A model generated the notes under the pieces. The model searched no databases, was not told the origin of the DNA, and saw only the letters and a program-made list of their open reading frames with translations. Below are positions 44,467 through 51,896 of a DNA stretch of 54,188 nt, piece by piece. Position 1 is the stretch's first letter; each line of letters begins with the position of its first letter. The DNA is taken from assembly GCA_030529225.1 (NCBI GenBank), contig JAUMXH010000013.1:1-54188 (forward strand), read 5' to 3'. A program made the translations under genes and the position numbers. Source of the DNA: Bacillota bacterium (GTDB lineage: Bacteria; Bacillota; Clostridia; Peptostreptococcales; Acidaminobacteraceae).

Positions 44467-44988
44467 ATGAGCGCGGTATTACTTTACATAACGATTTTTT
44501 TGGGCAAAATACTGGAAGTTTCCATTATGACCATCAGAACCGTATTGATTACAAAGGGCGAGAAAAAAGTTGGGACATTTCTGGCTTTTTTTGAAGTCGG
44601 CATCTGGATCATTTTGGCATCTAAAGTCTTGGGCAACCTTTCCAAGGACCCGATTTCCGGCCTGATTTACGCCTTGGGCTTCACGGTCGGAAACTACCTG
44701 GGCAGCACCCTGGAGGACATCTTCGGAATCGGAACCGCGCAGATGCAGATCATCGTCGGCGTCGAGAAGGCCGATGAAATGTGCGATATCATCTACAACA
44801 AAGGGTATGCTTACACCAGAGTCGAGGGTAAGGGAAGGGTGAAGGAGAGGGCCATCATCTATACCCTGCTTCCGAGGAACGCGGTGAAGAAGGTGCTCAA
44901 GGACCTCAGGGCGGTCAGTGAGGACGCCTTGGTATCGGCGCATGAAATCAAGCCGATGCGCGGCGGATACGGAATCAATCGAAAGTAA
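44467..44988 (+). CDS. DUF2179/UPF0316 membrane protein
   Basis: A 173-residue protein with three membrane helices (about 4-24, 37-55, 66-82) and a soluble C-terminal DUF2179-type domain (MQIIVGVEKADEMCDIIYNKGYAYTRVEGKGR, AIIYTLLPRNAVKKVLKDL). The N-terminal segment TIRTVLITKGEKKVGTFLAFFEVGIWI is the UPF0316 hallmark. Role unknown; the DUF2179 fold suggests small-ligand sensing. GGGAGA is about 6 nt before the ATG. It is followed after 23 bases by a DUF4364 gene. Confidence 0.88.
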   Translation: MSAVLLYITIFLGKILEVSIMTIRTVLITKGEKKVGTFLAFFEVGIWIILASKVLGNLSKDPISGLIYALGFTVGNYLGSTLEDIFGIGTAQMQIIVGVEKADEMCDIIYNKGYAYTRVEGKGRVKERAIIYTLLPRNAVKKVLKDLRAVSEDALVSAHEIKPMRGGYGINRK

Positions 44989-45011
44989 GCGGTCGAATCG
45001 GGAGAAGTCGG

Positions 45012-45539
45012 ATGTTTAGTGAAGCGGTGAGCAAGAGTTTTCGGGAAAAACTCATCCTGTTGTACCTGTTTGAGGAAGCGGGCCTTGCGCTGAGCATGGG
45101 AGAGATTGAGGAGATCCTGCTGGAGCAGGAGATGCTGGAGCTCTTTTTGATCAGCAAGAACCTGGGGGAACTGGTCGAGAGCGGTCTGGTCGATGAAATC
45201 ACCGACGCGGAGATTACCCTGTACCGACTCAATCAAACGGGTTCCGAATCGCTGGGGGCCTTTCGCGACAAGCTGAACGACTACCACCGGGCCAAGCTCG
45301 ATTTGTCGGTCAACCTCTTCAAACGAAAGCGCTCCAAAGAAAAGTTCATCAACGCGGGCTACCGCAAGGTGGACAGTGACGAGACCATTGTGGAATGTGA
45401 GATCAACGAGAACGAAAAGCCTCTCATCAAGCTGGAACTCAGGGTTCCGAGCAATGAGGAGGCCGAGCGCATTTGTCAGGCTTGGAACAACAAGGGCGTG
45501 GATTTGTTTCAGGAGATTTTGAAGATACTGGAGCGCTGA
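45012..45539 (+). CDS. DUF4364 family protein
   Basis: A 175-residue cytosolic protein matching the clostridial DUF4364 family: a winged-helix-like N-terminal half (REKLILLYLFEEAGLALSMGEIEEILLEQ, YTLYRLNQTG-type segment) and an alpha/beta C-terminal half. Family members are thought to be transcription regulators, though without a known target. GGGAGAAG precedes the ATG. It is co-directional with and close to the DUF2179 gene, and a bidirectional terminator follows. Confidence 0.85.
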   Translation: MFSEAVSKSFREKLILLYLFEEAGLALSMGEIEEILLEQEMLELFLISKNLGELVESGLVDEITDAEITLYRLNQTGSESLGAFRDKLNDYHRAKLDLSVNLFKRKRSKEKFINAGYRKVDSDETIVECEINENEKPLIKLELRVPSNEEAERICQAWNNKGVDLFQEILKILER

Positions 45540-45557
45540 GCGCCCCCATGCAATAAA

Positions 45558-45590
45558 AAACAGGCGCAAGCAGATTTGCTTGCGCTTTTT
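45558..45590. terminator. Bidirectional terminator between DUF4364 and rsmI
   Basis: A 9-bp stem, GCGCAAGCA (45564-45572) with TGCTTGCGC (45577-45585), loop GATT, A-run upstream and T-run downstream. Confidence 0.9.
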
Positions 45591-45605
45591 GATTGCTTTG
45601 ATAGG

Positions 45606-46415
45606 TTAATTTGAGAGCTCCTTGTAAATTTCGGCCCTGCTGAGCGAGCCCATCTTGGCGAGCTCCTTTGCGATCGCCGAGAGCTTTTCTCCGTCCTCAA
45701 GGCGCTTTCGGCCGATCTTCAGGATGTCTTGGTCGCTGAGGATCAGCGCTTCCGCGCGGCTTCCCTCCACGACCAGGGCAAACTCGCCTTTGGGGTTCCG
45801 GATTTCCTCGTGTTCCAGGAGCTCGCCGATCGTCCCGTGCAGCACGCTTTCATGGAGCTTGCTGAGTTCTCTGGCGATGCTGATTCGCCTGTCTCCTAGC
45901 ACCGCGAGCATCTCCTCCAGCAGGGCTTGGACCCTGTGCGGGGACTCGTAGAAGATCACCGGATGTGTCAGGTCTTTCAGCGCTTCGAGTTCCGCGCGAA
46001 CCCTGTTTCGATCCAAAAAGCCGGCGAAGGTAAACCTTGCCTCGTCCATTCCCGATAGGGCGAAGGCACAGACCGCGGCGCTTGCGCCCGGAATCACCGT
46101 GTACTCGATGTCGTGCTCCACGGCGAGCTTCACGAGCTCCTTGCCGGGATCCGAGATGCAGGGCATCCCGGCATCGCTTAGGTAAGCGATGTCCTTTCCG
46201 TCCCGAAGCAGGGACAGGATCTCGCTCCGCTTCGCTTCGGGGCTGTGCTCGTGGTACGAGCGCAGGCTCGCCTTGATCTTGTAGTGGCTGAGGAGCTTGG
46301 CGGAGACCCGCGTGTCCTCGCAGTAAATCAAATCCGCCCGCTCCAGGGTTTCCAAGGCGCGCAAACTGATGTCTTTTAAATTGCCTATGGGACTTGCAAC
46401 CAAATAGAGCGCCAT
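45606..46415 (-). CDS. rsmI: RsmI, 16S rRNA ribose methyltransferase
   Basis: A 269-residue tetrapyrrole-methylase-fold enzyme that 2'-O-methylates C1402 of 16S rRNA. It shows LYLVASPIGNLKDISLRAL, CEDTRVSAKLLSHY, AYLSDAGMPCISDPG (SAM-binding loop), IPGASAAVCAFALSG and FYESPHRV in canonical order, with a C-terminal helical domain. Its ATG overlaps the stop codon of the upstream LCP gene by one base, so the two are coupled. Confidence 0.95.
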   Translation of the reverse strand: MALYLVASPIGNLKDISLRALETLERADLIYCEDTRVSAKLLSHYKIKASLRSYHEHSPEAKRSEILSLLRDGKDIAYLSDAGMPCISDPGKELVKLAVEHDIEYTVIPGASAAVCAFALSGMDEARFTFAGFLDRNRVRAELEALKDLTHPVIFYESPHRVQALLEEMLAVLGDRRISIARELSKLHESVLHGTIGELLEHEEIRNPKGEFALVVEGSRAEALILSDQDILKIGRKRLEDGEKLSAIAKELAKMGSLSRAEIYKELSN

Positions 46416-47596
46416 CAGTTCAGCCCCTCGCTTCCGCCTTGCGCTCCCGCGCCGCCTTCTCTTGGCGCTCCCGCGCCGGCGCCTCCCTCATCTTCCAAGG
46501 AATCGTTCGCCGCCTCGCCTTCGCCGCTTGGGCTTCCGTCAGGCTGTGCTCCGCCCGTCGTTTCGCCCTCTTTTTTCGGCTCCTCCTTGACCAGGCCTCG
46601 CCTGTAAATCTTCATCATCAGCTCCTTGGTCTCGTCCGGAAAATGGCCGTAATAACTGAGGTCGGTGTAGAAGGTTTCTCCTGGCAGGATGTTGGATTCG
46701 ATGTCGCTGTCCGGGCTGAATCCGATCAGGGTTGTCGAGTAGTAAAAGACCTCGTCGATCGGCATGTCGGTCTCCACGTATTCGTAGCAGGTTTTCAGAA
46801 TTTCATCGTACTTGAACGAGGCCAGGGCCTCCTTGATCAAGCGCTTCAAAAAGTCGATCTGTCTCTGGGTTCGCGGCACGTCGCCCGCGCCCCCGTCCCA
46901 GTTGTTCTTCCTCCACCTCAGGTACTCGATCGCCTGCTGCCCGTTCAGGGTCTGCACGCCGGGAGCGAAGTGGATGTGGAGGGGAGGACTCGCGTACGGG
47001 TCGTCGTAATCCATATACTGTTCGATGTTGACCTCGACCCCGCCCACCGTGTTCACGATGGCTGAAATCGACTCGTAGTCGGCGGTCACGTAGTAGTGGA
47101 TCGGCACGCCGAGTATCTTAGAAACCTCGGCCTTCATGCCCTTTCCGCCGCCCTCGTTCTCATCGAAGCCGAAGACTGCGTTGATCTTCCTCTGCCCCAG
47201 ATAATCGCGCCCCGGAACCTCGTTGTAAGTGTCCCTGGGGATGGTCACAAAGTCCAAATAGTGGTTGTCGGGTTCATAGGACGCCAAAATGATGGTATCG
47301 GCCCTTCCGCCGTCCGTTCCTAGCAGGAGGACGTTCACCCGCGGTGAGGCCTCAATCAGCCCCTCGAGCGTGGAGAGGTCCGCATCCTTCAGCGCCAGCT
47401 TCTTGTTTTTTCCCTTACTCGTCTTCTCGTCCTCCAAGGCCTGTTTGATCTCTTCCTTGTACCTGGCCTCCTTGCCCTTGATGTAGAGCGCGGTCACGCT
47501 GCCGAAGATCAAGAGCGTCGCGAGTAGGGTCAGGAAGAAGGTCAGCAAATAGACCTTTTTGGAGCCTTTTTTCTTTTTCTTTTTTTCTCTTGCCAA
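46415..47596 (-). CDS. LytR-CpsA-Psr family wall-polymer ligase
   Basis: A 393-residue membrane-anchored protein: Lys-rich cytosolic N-terminus, one membrane helix (about 16-38), then an LCP domain with LLLGTDGGRADTIILAS, VTIPRDTYNEVPG, KINAVFGFD and GVEVNIEQYMDYDD. LCP enzymes attach teichoic acid or other glycopolymers to peptidoglycan. The C-terminal 50 residues are a Gly/Ala/Glu-rich tail. The start is TTG (47594-47596) with AGGTG just upstream. It lies between htpG and rsmI, gap 41 bases and 1-base overlap. Confidence 0.9.
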   Translation of the reverse strand: MAREKKKKKKGSKKVYLLTFFLTLLATLLIFGSVTALYIKGKEARYKEEIKQALEDEKTSKGKNKKLALKDADLSTLEGLIEASPRVNVLLLGTDGGRADTIILASYEPDNHYLDFVTIPRDTYNEVPGRDYLGQRKINAVFGFDENEGGGKGMKAEVSKILGVPIHYYVTADYESISAIVNTVGGVEVNIEQYMDYDDPYASPPLHIHFAPGVQTLNGQQAIEYLRWRKNNWDGGAGDVPRTQRQIDFLKRLIKEALASFKYDEILKTCYEYVETDMPIDEVFYYSTTLIGFSPDSDIESNILPGETFYTDLSYYGHFPDETKELMMKIYRRGLVKEEPKKEGETTGGAQPDGSPSGEGEAANDSLEDEGGAGAGAPREGGAGAQGGSEGLN

Positions 47597-47637
47597 ATTG
47601 CACCTGTTTCTTTATTTACCGTTCGCTCGCGGATTCT

Positions 47638-49542
47638 CTATTTTTCAATCGATTTTTTGAGAATCTCGGCGCTCCTCTTGAGAAAGGCCTGCAAGTTCGC
47701 GCCATGCAGTTGATTGTTATCCAGCTTTGCAAAATCATAAAGTTGTTTCATCACCAAATGTCTGTCCGCTTCGCCGTTCGCTTCATCCAGGACGTACCTG
47801 ACCAGCGGGTTCTGCGTGTTGAGGACCAGGCTCTCGTCGACCGGAAAGTCCGGCGCGTTCGAGCCGAAGGAGTACAGCTTCATCATCTCCGAGATTCTGC
47901 GGCTCTCTTCCGAGGTCACAATCAGAGAGGCGATGTCCTCGTTCTTGAGCTTCTTGAGCTCCACCTCAATCTTCTCCAGTCCCAACACGGTCGCAAAGGC
48001 CTTGCTCAGCGCGCTCGGCTCGGGTTTCTTATCTTCCGCTTCGCCTTCGCTCTCAGGGGCTTTGGCGTTCTTGTCAGCAAATTCTTCGTCGTCTTGGGCA
48101 AATTCTTCCACACCCGAATCGACCCGCTTAAAGCTGATTTCGGGATGCTCGCCCTCCACAAAGCTCACGAAGTTCGCGTCTATTCTTTGGTCGAACTCGT
48201 AGATGTCCTTGCCCTCGGCCTTCAAAAGCTCGATGTAGGTTCTCTGCGCCTCTGCGTCGTCGGTGTAGTAGACGGTGGTCTTGGTCGGCGTTTCTCCCCC
48301 TTCTCCGCCCTCGCTCGCCTCCGGGAGGAGCTCGAAAACGGTCTTGTATTCGCCGTTTACATTTTTATACAATACCGCGTCCTTGACCTTCTCGTAGAAC
48401 TTGTCCTCTCTCAAAATCCCGAACTTGATGAAGACGTGGATGTCGTTCCAGTAGCTCTCGTAGTTTTTGCGGTCGGTCTTGAACAGCGCCACCAGCTTGT
48501 CCGAAACCTTCTTGCTGATGTAGTCGTAGATCTTCTTTACAAAGCCGTCGTTCTGCAGGAAGCTTCTCGACACGTTCAGCGGCATATCCGGACAGTCGAT
48601 GACCCCTTTTAGGAGCATCAAAAACTCGGGGATGATTTCCTTGATGTTGTCGGCTACATAGACTTGGGTGTTGTAGAGTTTGATCTGCCCCTCGAGCTCG
48701 GCGAATTGGTCGGTAATTTTAGGGAAGTAGAGGATGCCCTTGAGTCGGAACGGGTAGTCCATGTTCAGGTGGATCCAGAACAGGGGCTCTTTGAAGTCGA
48801 CGAAGGTGTCCCGATAGAAGTCGCGGTACTGCTCGTCGCTCACGGAAGAAGGGTTTTCCAGATAGAGCGGCTTGGTGGTGTTGATCGGCTTGCGCTCCTT
48901 CTTTTCCTCGCCGGTCTCTAAAACCTCAAAATAGATCGGGTAGGGCATAAAGCTGCAGTATTTGTTCAGGGTGTTCTTGATCTTGTACTCGTTTTTGAAT
49001 TCGTCGCCGTCCTTTGACAGGTAGAGGCTGATGGTGGTTCCCCGCTCGGTCCTCGTGCCCTTATCCATCTTGAAGTCGGTTCCGCCGTCGCACTCCCAGA
49101 AGCAGGCCTCCTCGCCCTCGCGGTAGCTCAAGCTGTCGATGGTAACTTTTTCAGATACCATGAAAGCCGAATAAAAGCCGAGTCCGAAGTGTCCGATGAT
49201 CTGCTCGTCCTCGCCCGCGTCCTTGAAGCGCTTCACGAAGTCCTCGGCCCCCGAAAAGGCGATCGAGTTGATGTACTTTTCAATCTCATCGGCGCTCATT
49301 CCCAGCCCGTTGTCCTTAAATTGCAGAATCTGATTTTCCTTGTCGTAGATGACCTGAATCTCGTATTCCGCCTCGTTCTTGGCCTCCCCGGTCGAAACCA
49401 GGTGCCTCATCTTGGTAATCGCATCGGAAGCGTTCGAAACCAGCTCCCTCATAAAAATATCGTGATCCGAATAAAGCCATTTCTTTATAATAGGAAAAAT
49501 ATTTTCGCTATGGATCGATAATTTTCCTTGTCTTACGCTCAT
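47638..49542 (-). CDS. htpG: HtpG, Hsp90-family chaperone
   Basis: A 634-residue ATP-dependent chaperone. The GHKL ATPase domain is clear (REGLVSNASDAITKMRH-like opening near residue 30, LQFKDNGLGMSADEI, IGHFGLGFYSAFMVSEKV, RGTTISLYLS), followed by middle domain (PLFWIHLNMDYPFRLKGILYFP, CPDMPLNVSRSFLQND) and dimerisation domain. Length is standard; an acidic Glu-rich insert lies at about 470-500. GAGGAG precedes the ATG. No CIRCE element is seen in the 60-base gap upstream, so it is probably read from the ybaK promoter. Confidence 0.96.
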   Translation of the reverse strand: MSVRQGKLSIHSENIFPIIKKWLYSDHDIFMRELVSNASDAITKMRHLVSTGEAKNEAEYEIQVIYDKENQILQFKDNGLGMSADEIEKYINSIAFSGAEDFVKRFKDAGEDEQIIGHFGLGFYSAFMVSEKVTIDSLSYREGEEACFWECDGGTDFKMDKGTRTERGTTISLYLSKDGDEFKNEYKIKNTLNKYCSFMPYPIYFEVLETGEEKKERKPINTTKPLYLENPSSVSDEQYRDFYRDTFVDFKEPLFWIHLNMDYPFRLKGILYFPKITDQFAELEGQIKLYNTQVYVADNIKEIIPEFLMLLKGVIDCPDMPLNVSRSFLQNDGFVKKIYDYISKKVSDKLVALFKTDRKNYESYWNDIHVFIKFGILREDKFYEKVKDAVLYKNVNGEYKTVFELLPEASEGGEGGETPTKTTVYYTDDAEAQRTYIELLKAEGKDIYEFDQRIDANFVSFVEGEHPEISFKRVDSGVEEFAQDDEEFADKNAKAPESEGEAEDKKPEPSALSKAFATVLGLEKIEVELKKLKNEDIASLIVTSEESRRISEMMKLYSFGSNAPDFPVDESLVLNTQNPLVRYVLDEANGEADRHLVMKQLYDFAKLDNNQLHGANLQAFLKRSAEILKKSIEK

Positions 49543-49602
49543 CTTACTCTCCTCTATGGTAATTTTTCAAGTTCGTTCTTCTCTCTCGCGTCGCTCGAGC
49601 CC

Positions 49603-50067
49603 TTACAGTTTGCAGATGTCAAGCCATTGTTTTGCGCCGGCCGCCCTCTCGAGTTCTTCGATGCTGAGCTCAATCGCGCTGTTTGAAGTCCCGCAGGCCG
49701 GAAAGACCGTCTCGAATCGCTTCAGCGACTCGTCCAGGTAGACCTCGACGCCCTCGTTGATGCCGAAGGGGCAGACGCCGCCGGCCGGGTGTCCGATATT
49801 CGCTTCGACCTCTTCAAAGGGGATCATCCTGGCCTTACAGCCAAACTCACCCTTGTATTTTTTGTTGTCTATCTTGGCGTCTCCCGCACATACAATCAGG
49901 ATCGCCCTGTCGTCAAGTTGAAAGGATAGGGTCTTTGCAATGCGCTCCTCCGCCGTTCCGAGCGCCTTCGCGGCGAGCTCTACGGTCGCGCTCGACAAAT
50001 CGAGCTCCTGCACGCGCGAATCCAGGTCGAACTGTTTTAAATATTCTTTCGCTTTCTCTAAAGACAT
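49603..50067 (-). CDS. YbaK/EbsC-type aminoacyl-tRNA deacylase
   Basis: About 154 residues from the ATG at 50067, where AAAGGAG is 6 nt upstream; an in-frame ATG 24 bases earlier overlaps that site. The YbaK/ProX fold is evident: SATVELAAKALG, RIAKTLSFQL, GDAKIDNKKYK, PAGGVCPFGINEGVEVYLD and the ACGTSNSAIELS loop. Such proteins hydrolyse mischarged Cys- or Ala-tRNA(Pro). It has a near-consensus promoter at 50111-50139 and leads a likely ybaK-htpG-LCP-rsmI transcription unit. Confidence 0.9.
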   Translation of the reverse strand: MSLEKAKEYLKQFDLDSRVQELDLSSATVELAAKALGTAEERIAKTLSFQLDDRAILIVCAGDAKIDNKKYKGEFGCKARMIPFEEVEANIGHPAGGVCPFGINEGVEVYLDESLKRFETVFPACGTSNSAIELSIEELERAAGAKQWLDICKL

Positions 50068-50110
50068 CGTTTGCTCCTTTCCCGGTTCCACCTATTCCGA
50101 TAATCAAAAA

Positions 50111-50139
50111 ATTATACTACCTTATATGGATTTAGTCAA
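50111..50139 (-). promoter_or_regulatory. Promoter of ybaK
   Basis: On the - strand TTGACT (50134-50139), 17-bp spacer, TATAAT (50111-50116). Confidence 0.85.
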
Positions 50140-50306
50140 GCAACGCGGTTTTTATCACAATCTTGGGGTCTTAGTTGTCAAGACATATGTTACACTTAGA
50201 GAAGTATTCTGATACAACTTGATTCGGGCTTTTAAAAATATGTCTAAAGTATTGACTGCTACGCACCTGATATTTTAATTTCACATTTATTGGTAAACTC
50301 AACTCA

Positions 50307-50552
50307 CTAAAGTTGTATTGGCTTATAAGCTAATGCCTTATCAACTATCTGCTCAGGAGAAAGATATTCTTCATTCCAGTATATTAAATCACTTACCTCT
50401 GGATGCGGAACATTATCTTTTACAATCTCCAACATTTCATTTATCTCTTCTTCTGTTCCTTCGCACTCCACTATTTTACTCACTAAACTAATTATTTTTT
50501 CTCTTGTTAATTTTTCTCTGTGTTTATCCTTTTTCATCAATGTATCAAACAT
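50307..50552 (-). CDS. Colicin/pyocin-type immunity protein
   Basis: An 81-residue acidic protein matching the E-type colicin immunity family that blocks HNH-nuclease bacteriocins: KLTREKIISLVSKIVECEGTEEEINEMLEI, then the signature VPHPEVSDLIYWNEEYLSPEQIVDKALA. The HPxxSDLIYW segment is the nuclease-contacting helix in colicin immunity proteins. Length is typical. No bacteriocin gene is present, so it is an orphan. The ribosome site AGGAGG lies 15 nt before the ATG, longer than usual. The gene is AT-rich, like the Abi gene upstream and unlike the rest of the window. Confidence 0.82.
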   Translation of the reverse strand: MFDTLMKKDKHREKLTREKIISLVSKIVECEGTEEEINEMLEIVKDNVPHPEVSDLIYWNEEYLSPEQIVDKALAYKPIQL

Positions 50553-50585
50553 AAACTTTTAACATCACCTCCTAATTTTTTGCAC

Positions 50586-50621
50586 AAAAAAAGCGACTAG
50601 ATTTTTAATCTTCTAACCGCT
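50586..50621 (-). terminator. Terminator after the Abi gene
   Basis: On the - strand a 10-bp stem (50592-50601 with 50612-50621, two G-U pairs), a 10-nt loop and a T-run (50586-50591). It lies between the Abi gene and the immunity gene. Confidence 0.75.
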
Positions 50622-50634
50622 AATTTTTCACATT

Positions 50635-51591
50635 CTATATTTGTTCCCAATTGCTTTTAAAACCGGCTAACTCCATCACTTCCTCTATTTTTACAGTTTT
50701 AAAGCATTTCTCAAATCTTGAAAATATATCTTTAATTTCTAATATAAGAAGGTTGTGTTCTTCTTTTGGTAAAACTAATTTTAAAAGCATTACCAAATCA
50801 AATAAGGTTTCTCCGTTATAATCATTATTAAAATATTTCTTAAATTTTTGAGTTGAACTGACTTTACGGATCTTAAAAGAATACATAACTTCATCGTGTG
50901 CTATTATATTTCTAAAATAGTTGGATATTTTTAATATTTCTATTATTTCTCCGGCTTCTATCTTTTCTTTTGAAGAATAATCCTTTTTATACCTAGTACT
51001 AAATGCTTTTGCTATCATTGACTGCAAGGAATTTTCTAAGGAATTATAAAAGTATGATATATTCCCCAATGTTAAAAAGTTTATCAACACCCACAAAGGA
51101 ACATTTGAATACTCATCTATATAATGCTTTATTGCAGGTTTTCCTGTATTTTTGTTGTTAGAACTTACTAAATTTGAAAGCGTTGCTATATTTTTGAGTA
51201 CGCTTGTTAAATTACTTGCATCATTAGAATAATTTTTCATCTGCAAGTATGAATAATCTTCAGTGTATTTTTCTGAAAAAAAATATGCACAGGCTGTTTT
51301 TAACAATTTTTCAAACCTAAGCAAAACCGGAAATATTGTCTTTTTCAATTCAAAATCCATCAAATAAAGGCTATATAGTTCTTCAAATGTAGTTCCTTGT
51401 TTAAATTCTTCCGGAGAAACTAATACACCGTTTAAATCTCTTTTTAGAAATATGCTTTTGTATCCATTTATAACATTATAGTAATTTATTTGTGATAAAA
51501 TATCTGTTACATATTCATCATTATCAATAATTAACTTTCTGCTTTTTAGTATATTTATTTGTTCATCAAATCTTTTAAATGATTTATCCAC
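50635..51591 (-). CDS. Abi_2 (AbiD/AbiF-type) HEPN protein, candidate RNA-cleaving toxin
   Basis: A 318-residue, all-helical protein. The N-terminal pattern (FDEQINILKSRKLII, LSQINYYNVINGYKSIFL, YSLYLMDFELKKTIFPVLLRFEKLLKT) is that of the Abi_2 family of phage abortive-infection proteins, and RNIIAH (Arg227-His232) is a HEPN ribonuclease motif followed by DEVMYSF. The start codon is GTG (51589-51591), with AGGAG 7 nt upstream. Between its promoter and its ribosome site sits a terminator-type hairpin RNA. Codon use is strongly AT-biased compared with neighbours, suggesting transfer. Likely a defence toxin released on infection. Confidence 0.88.
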   Translation of the reverse strand: MDKSFKRFDEQINILKSRKLIIDNDEYVTDILSQINYYNVINGYKSIFLKRDLNGVLVSPEEFKQGTTFEELYSLYLMDFELKKTIFPVLLRFEKLLKTACAYFFSEKYTEDYSYLQMKNYSNDASNLTSVLKNIATLSNLVSSNNKNTGKPAIKHYIDEYSNVPLWVLINFLTLGNISYFYNSLENSLQSMIAKAFSTRYKKDYSSKEKIEAGEIIEILKISNYFRNIIAHDEVMYSFKIRKVSSTQKFKKYFNNDYNGETLFDLVMLLKLVLPKEEHNLLILEIKDIFSRFEKCFKTVKIEEVMELAGFKSNWEQI

Positions 51592-51604
51592 AATAGTCTC
51601 CTAT

Positions 51605-51646
51605 AAAAAACGCCCTGCCACTGATGGCGAGGGCTTGATCCTTTAT
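51605..51646 (-). ncRNA. Short hairpin RNA upstream of the Abi gene, ending in an intrinsic terminator
   Basis: Transcription from the promoter just upstream should begin near 51646. About 12 unpaired nt are followed by a hairpin (51625-51634 with 51612-51620, stem about 9 bp with one bulge, loop of four) and six T (51605-51610). The RNA would be about 40 nt. Its terminator lies only a few bases before the Abi ribosome site, so most transcripts should stop as the small RNA and a few read into the toxin gene. Confidence 0.65.
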
Positions 51647-51652
51647 GTAAAG

Positions 51653-51680
51653 ATTATACCACAAAAAATGATTATTGCAA
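51653..51680 (-). promoter_or_regulatory. Promoter of the hairpin RNA and Abi gene
   Basis: On the - strand TTGCAA (51675-51680), 16-bp spacer, TATAAT (51653-51658). Confidence 0.8.
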
Positions 51681-51807
51681 CATAAAATCTCAGTAAATCA
51701 TATGGTTTCTTGTATTCTTTCTATTTCACTACTTATCATACCCTATCTTCGTCTATAATACAACTATCTTGTACTATACTTATAAAAGAGGGCTCTTATC
51801 CATAGAA

Positions 51808-51852
51808 ATACCCAAAGCCGGGCGGAGCTTCCGGTCCGCTTGCCTTGGGTAT
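51808..51852 (-). terminator. Long hairpin after the chemotaxis receptor, possible terminator
   Basis: ATACCCAA (51808-51815) pairs with TTGGGTAT (51845-51852), and an inner GCGGA (51822-51826) pairs with TCCGC (51835-51839). Only a short T-rich stretch follows on either strand, so terminator function is likely but not certain. Confidence 0.5.
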
Positions 51853-51896
51853 CCTTTCTTGTTGAAGCGGGCCCGCAAGCTTGCGCCGCATCGCTT

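Larger units (their letters stand above)
51592..51896. other. Intergenic region between the Abi gene and the chemotaxis receptor
   Basis: This 305-base gap holds the Abi leader RNA and promoter (51605-51680), an AT-rich middle with a stray TATAAT on the + strand (51754-51759) lacking a clear -35, a short AAGAG/CTCTT dyad (51786-51797) and the long hairpin 51808-51852. Confidence 0.6.

Noticed and set aside
49543..49602. CIRCE heat-shock operator upstream of htpG
   Set aside because: No TTAGCACTC/GAGTGCTAA dyad is present in the gap.
50635..51680. A Cas13 or CRISPR-type system
   Set aside because: There is one HEPN motif in a 318-residue protein, a single hairpin and no repeat-spacer array, so this is an Abi_2 protein and not a CRISPR effector.
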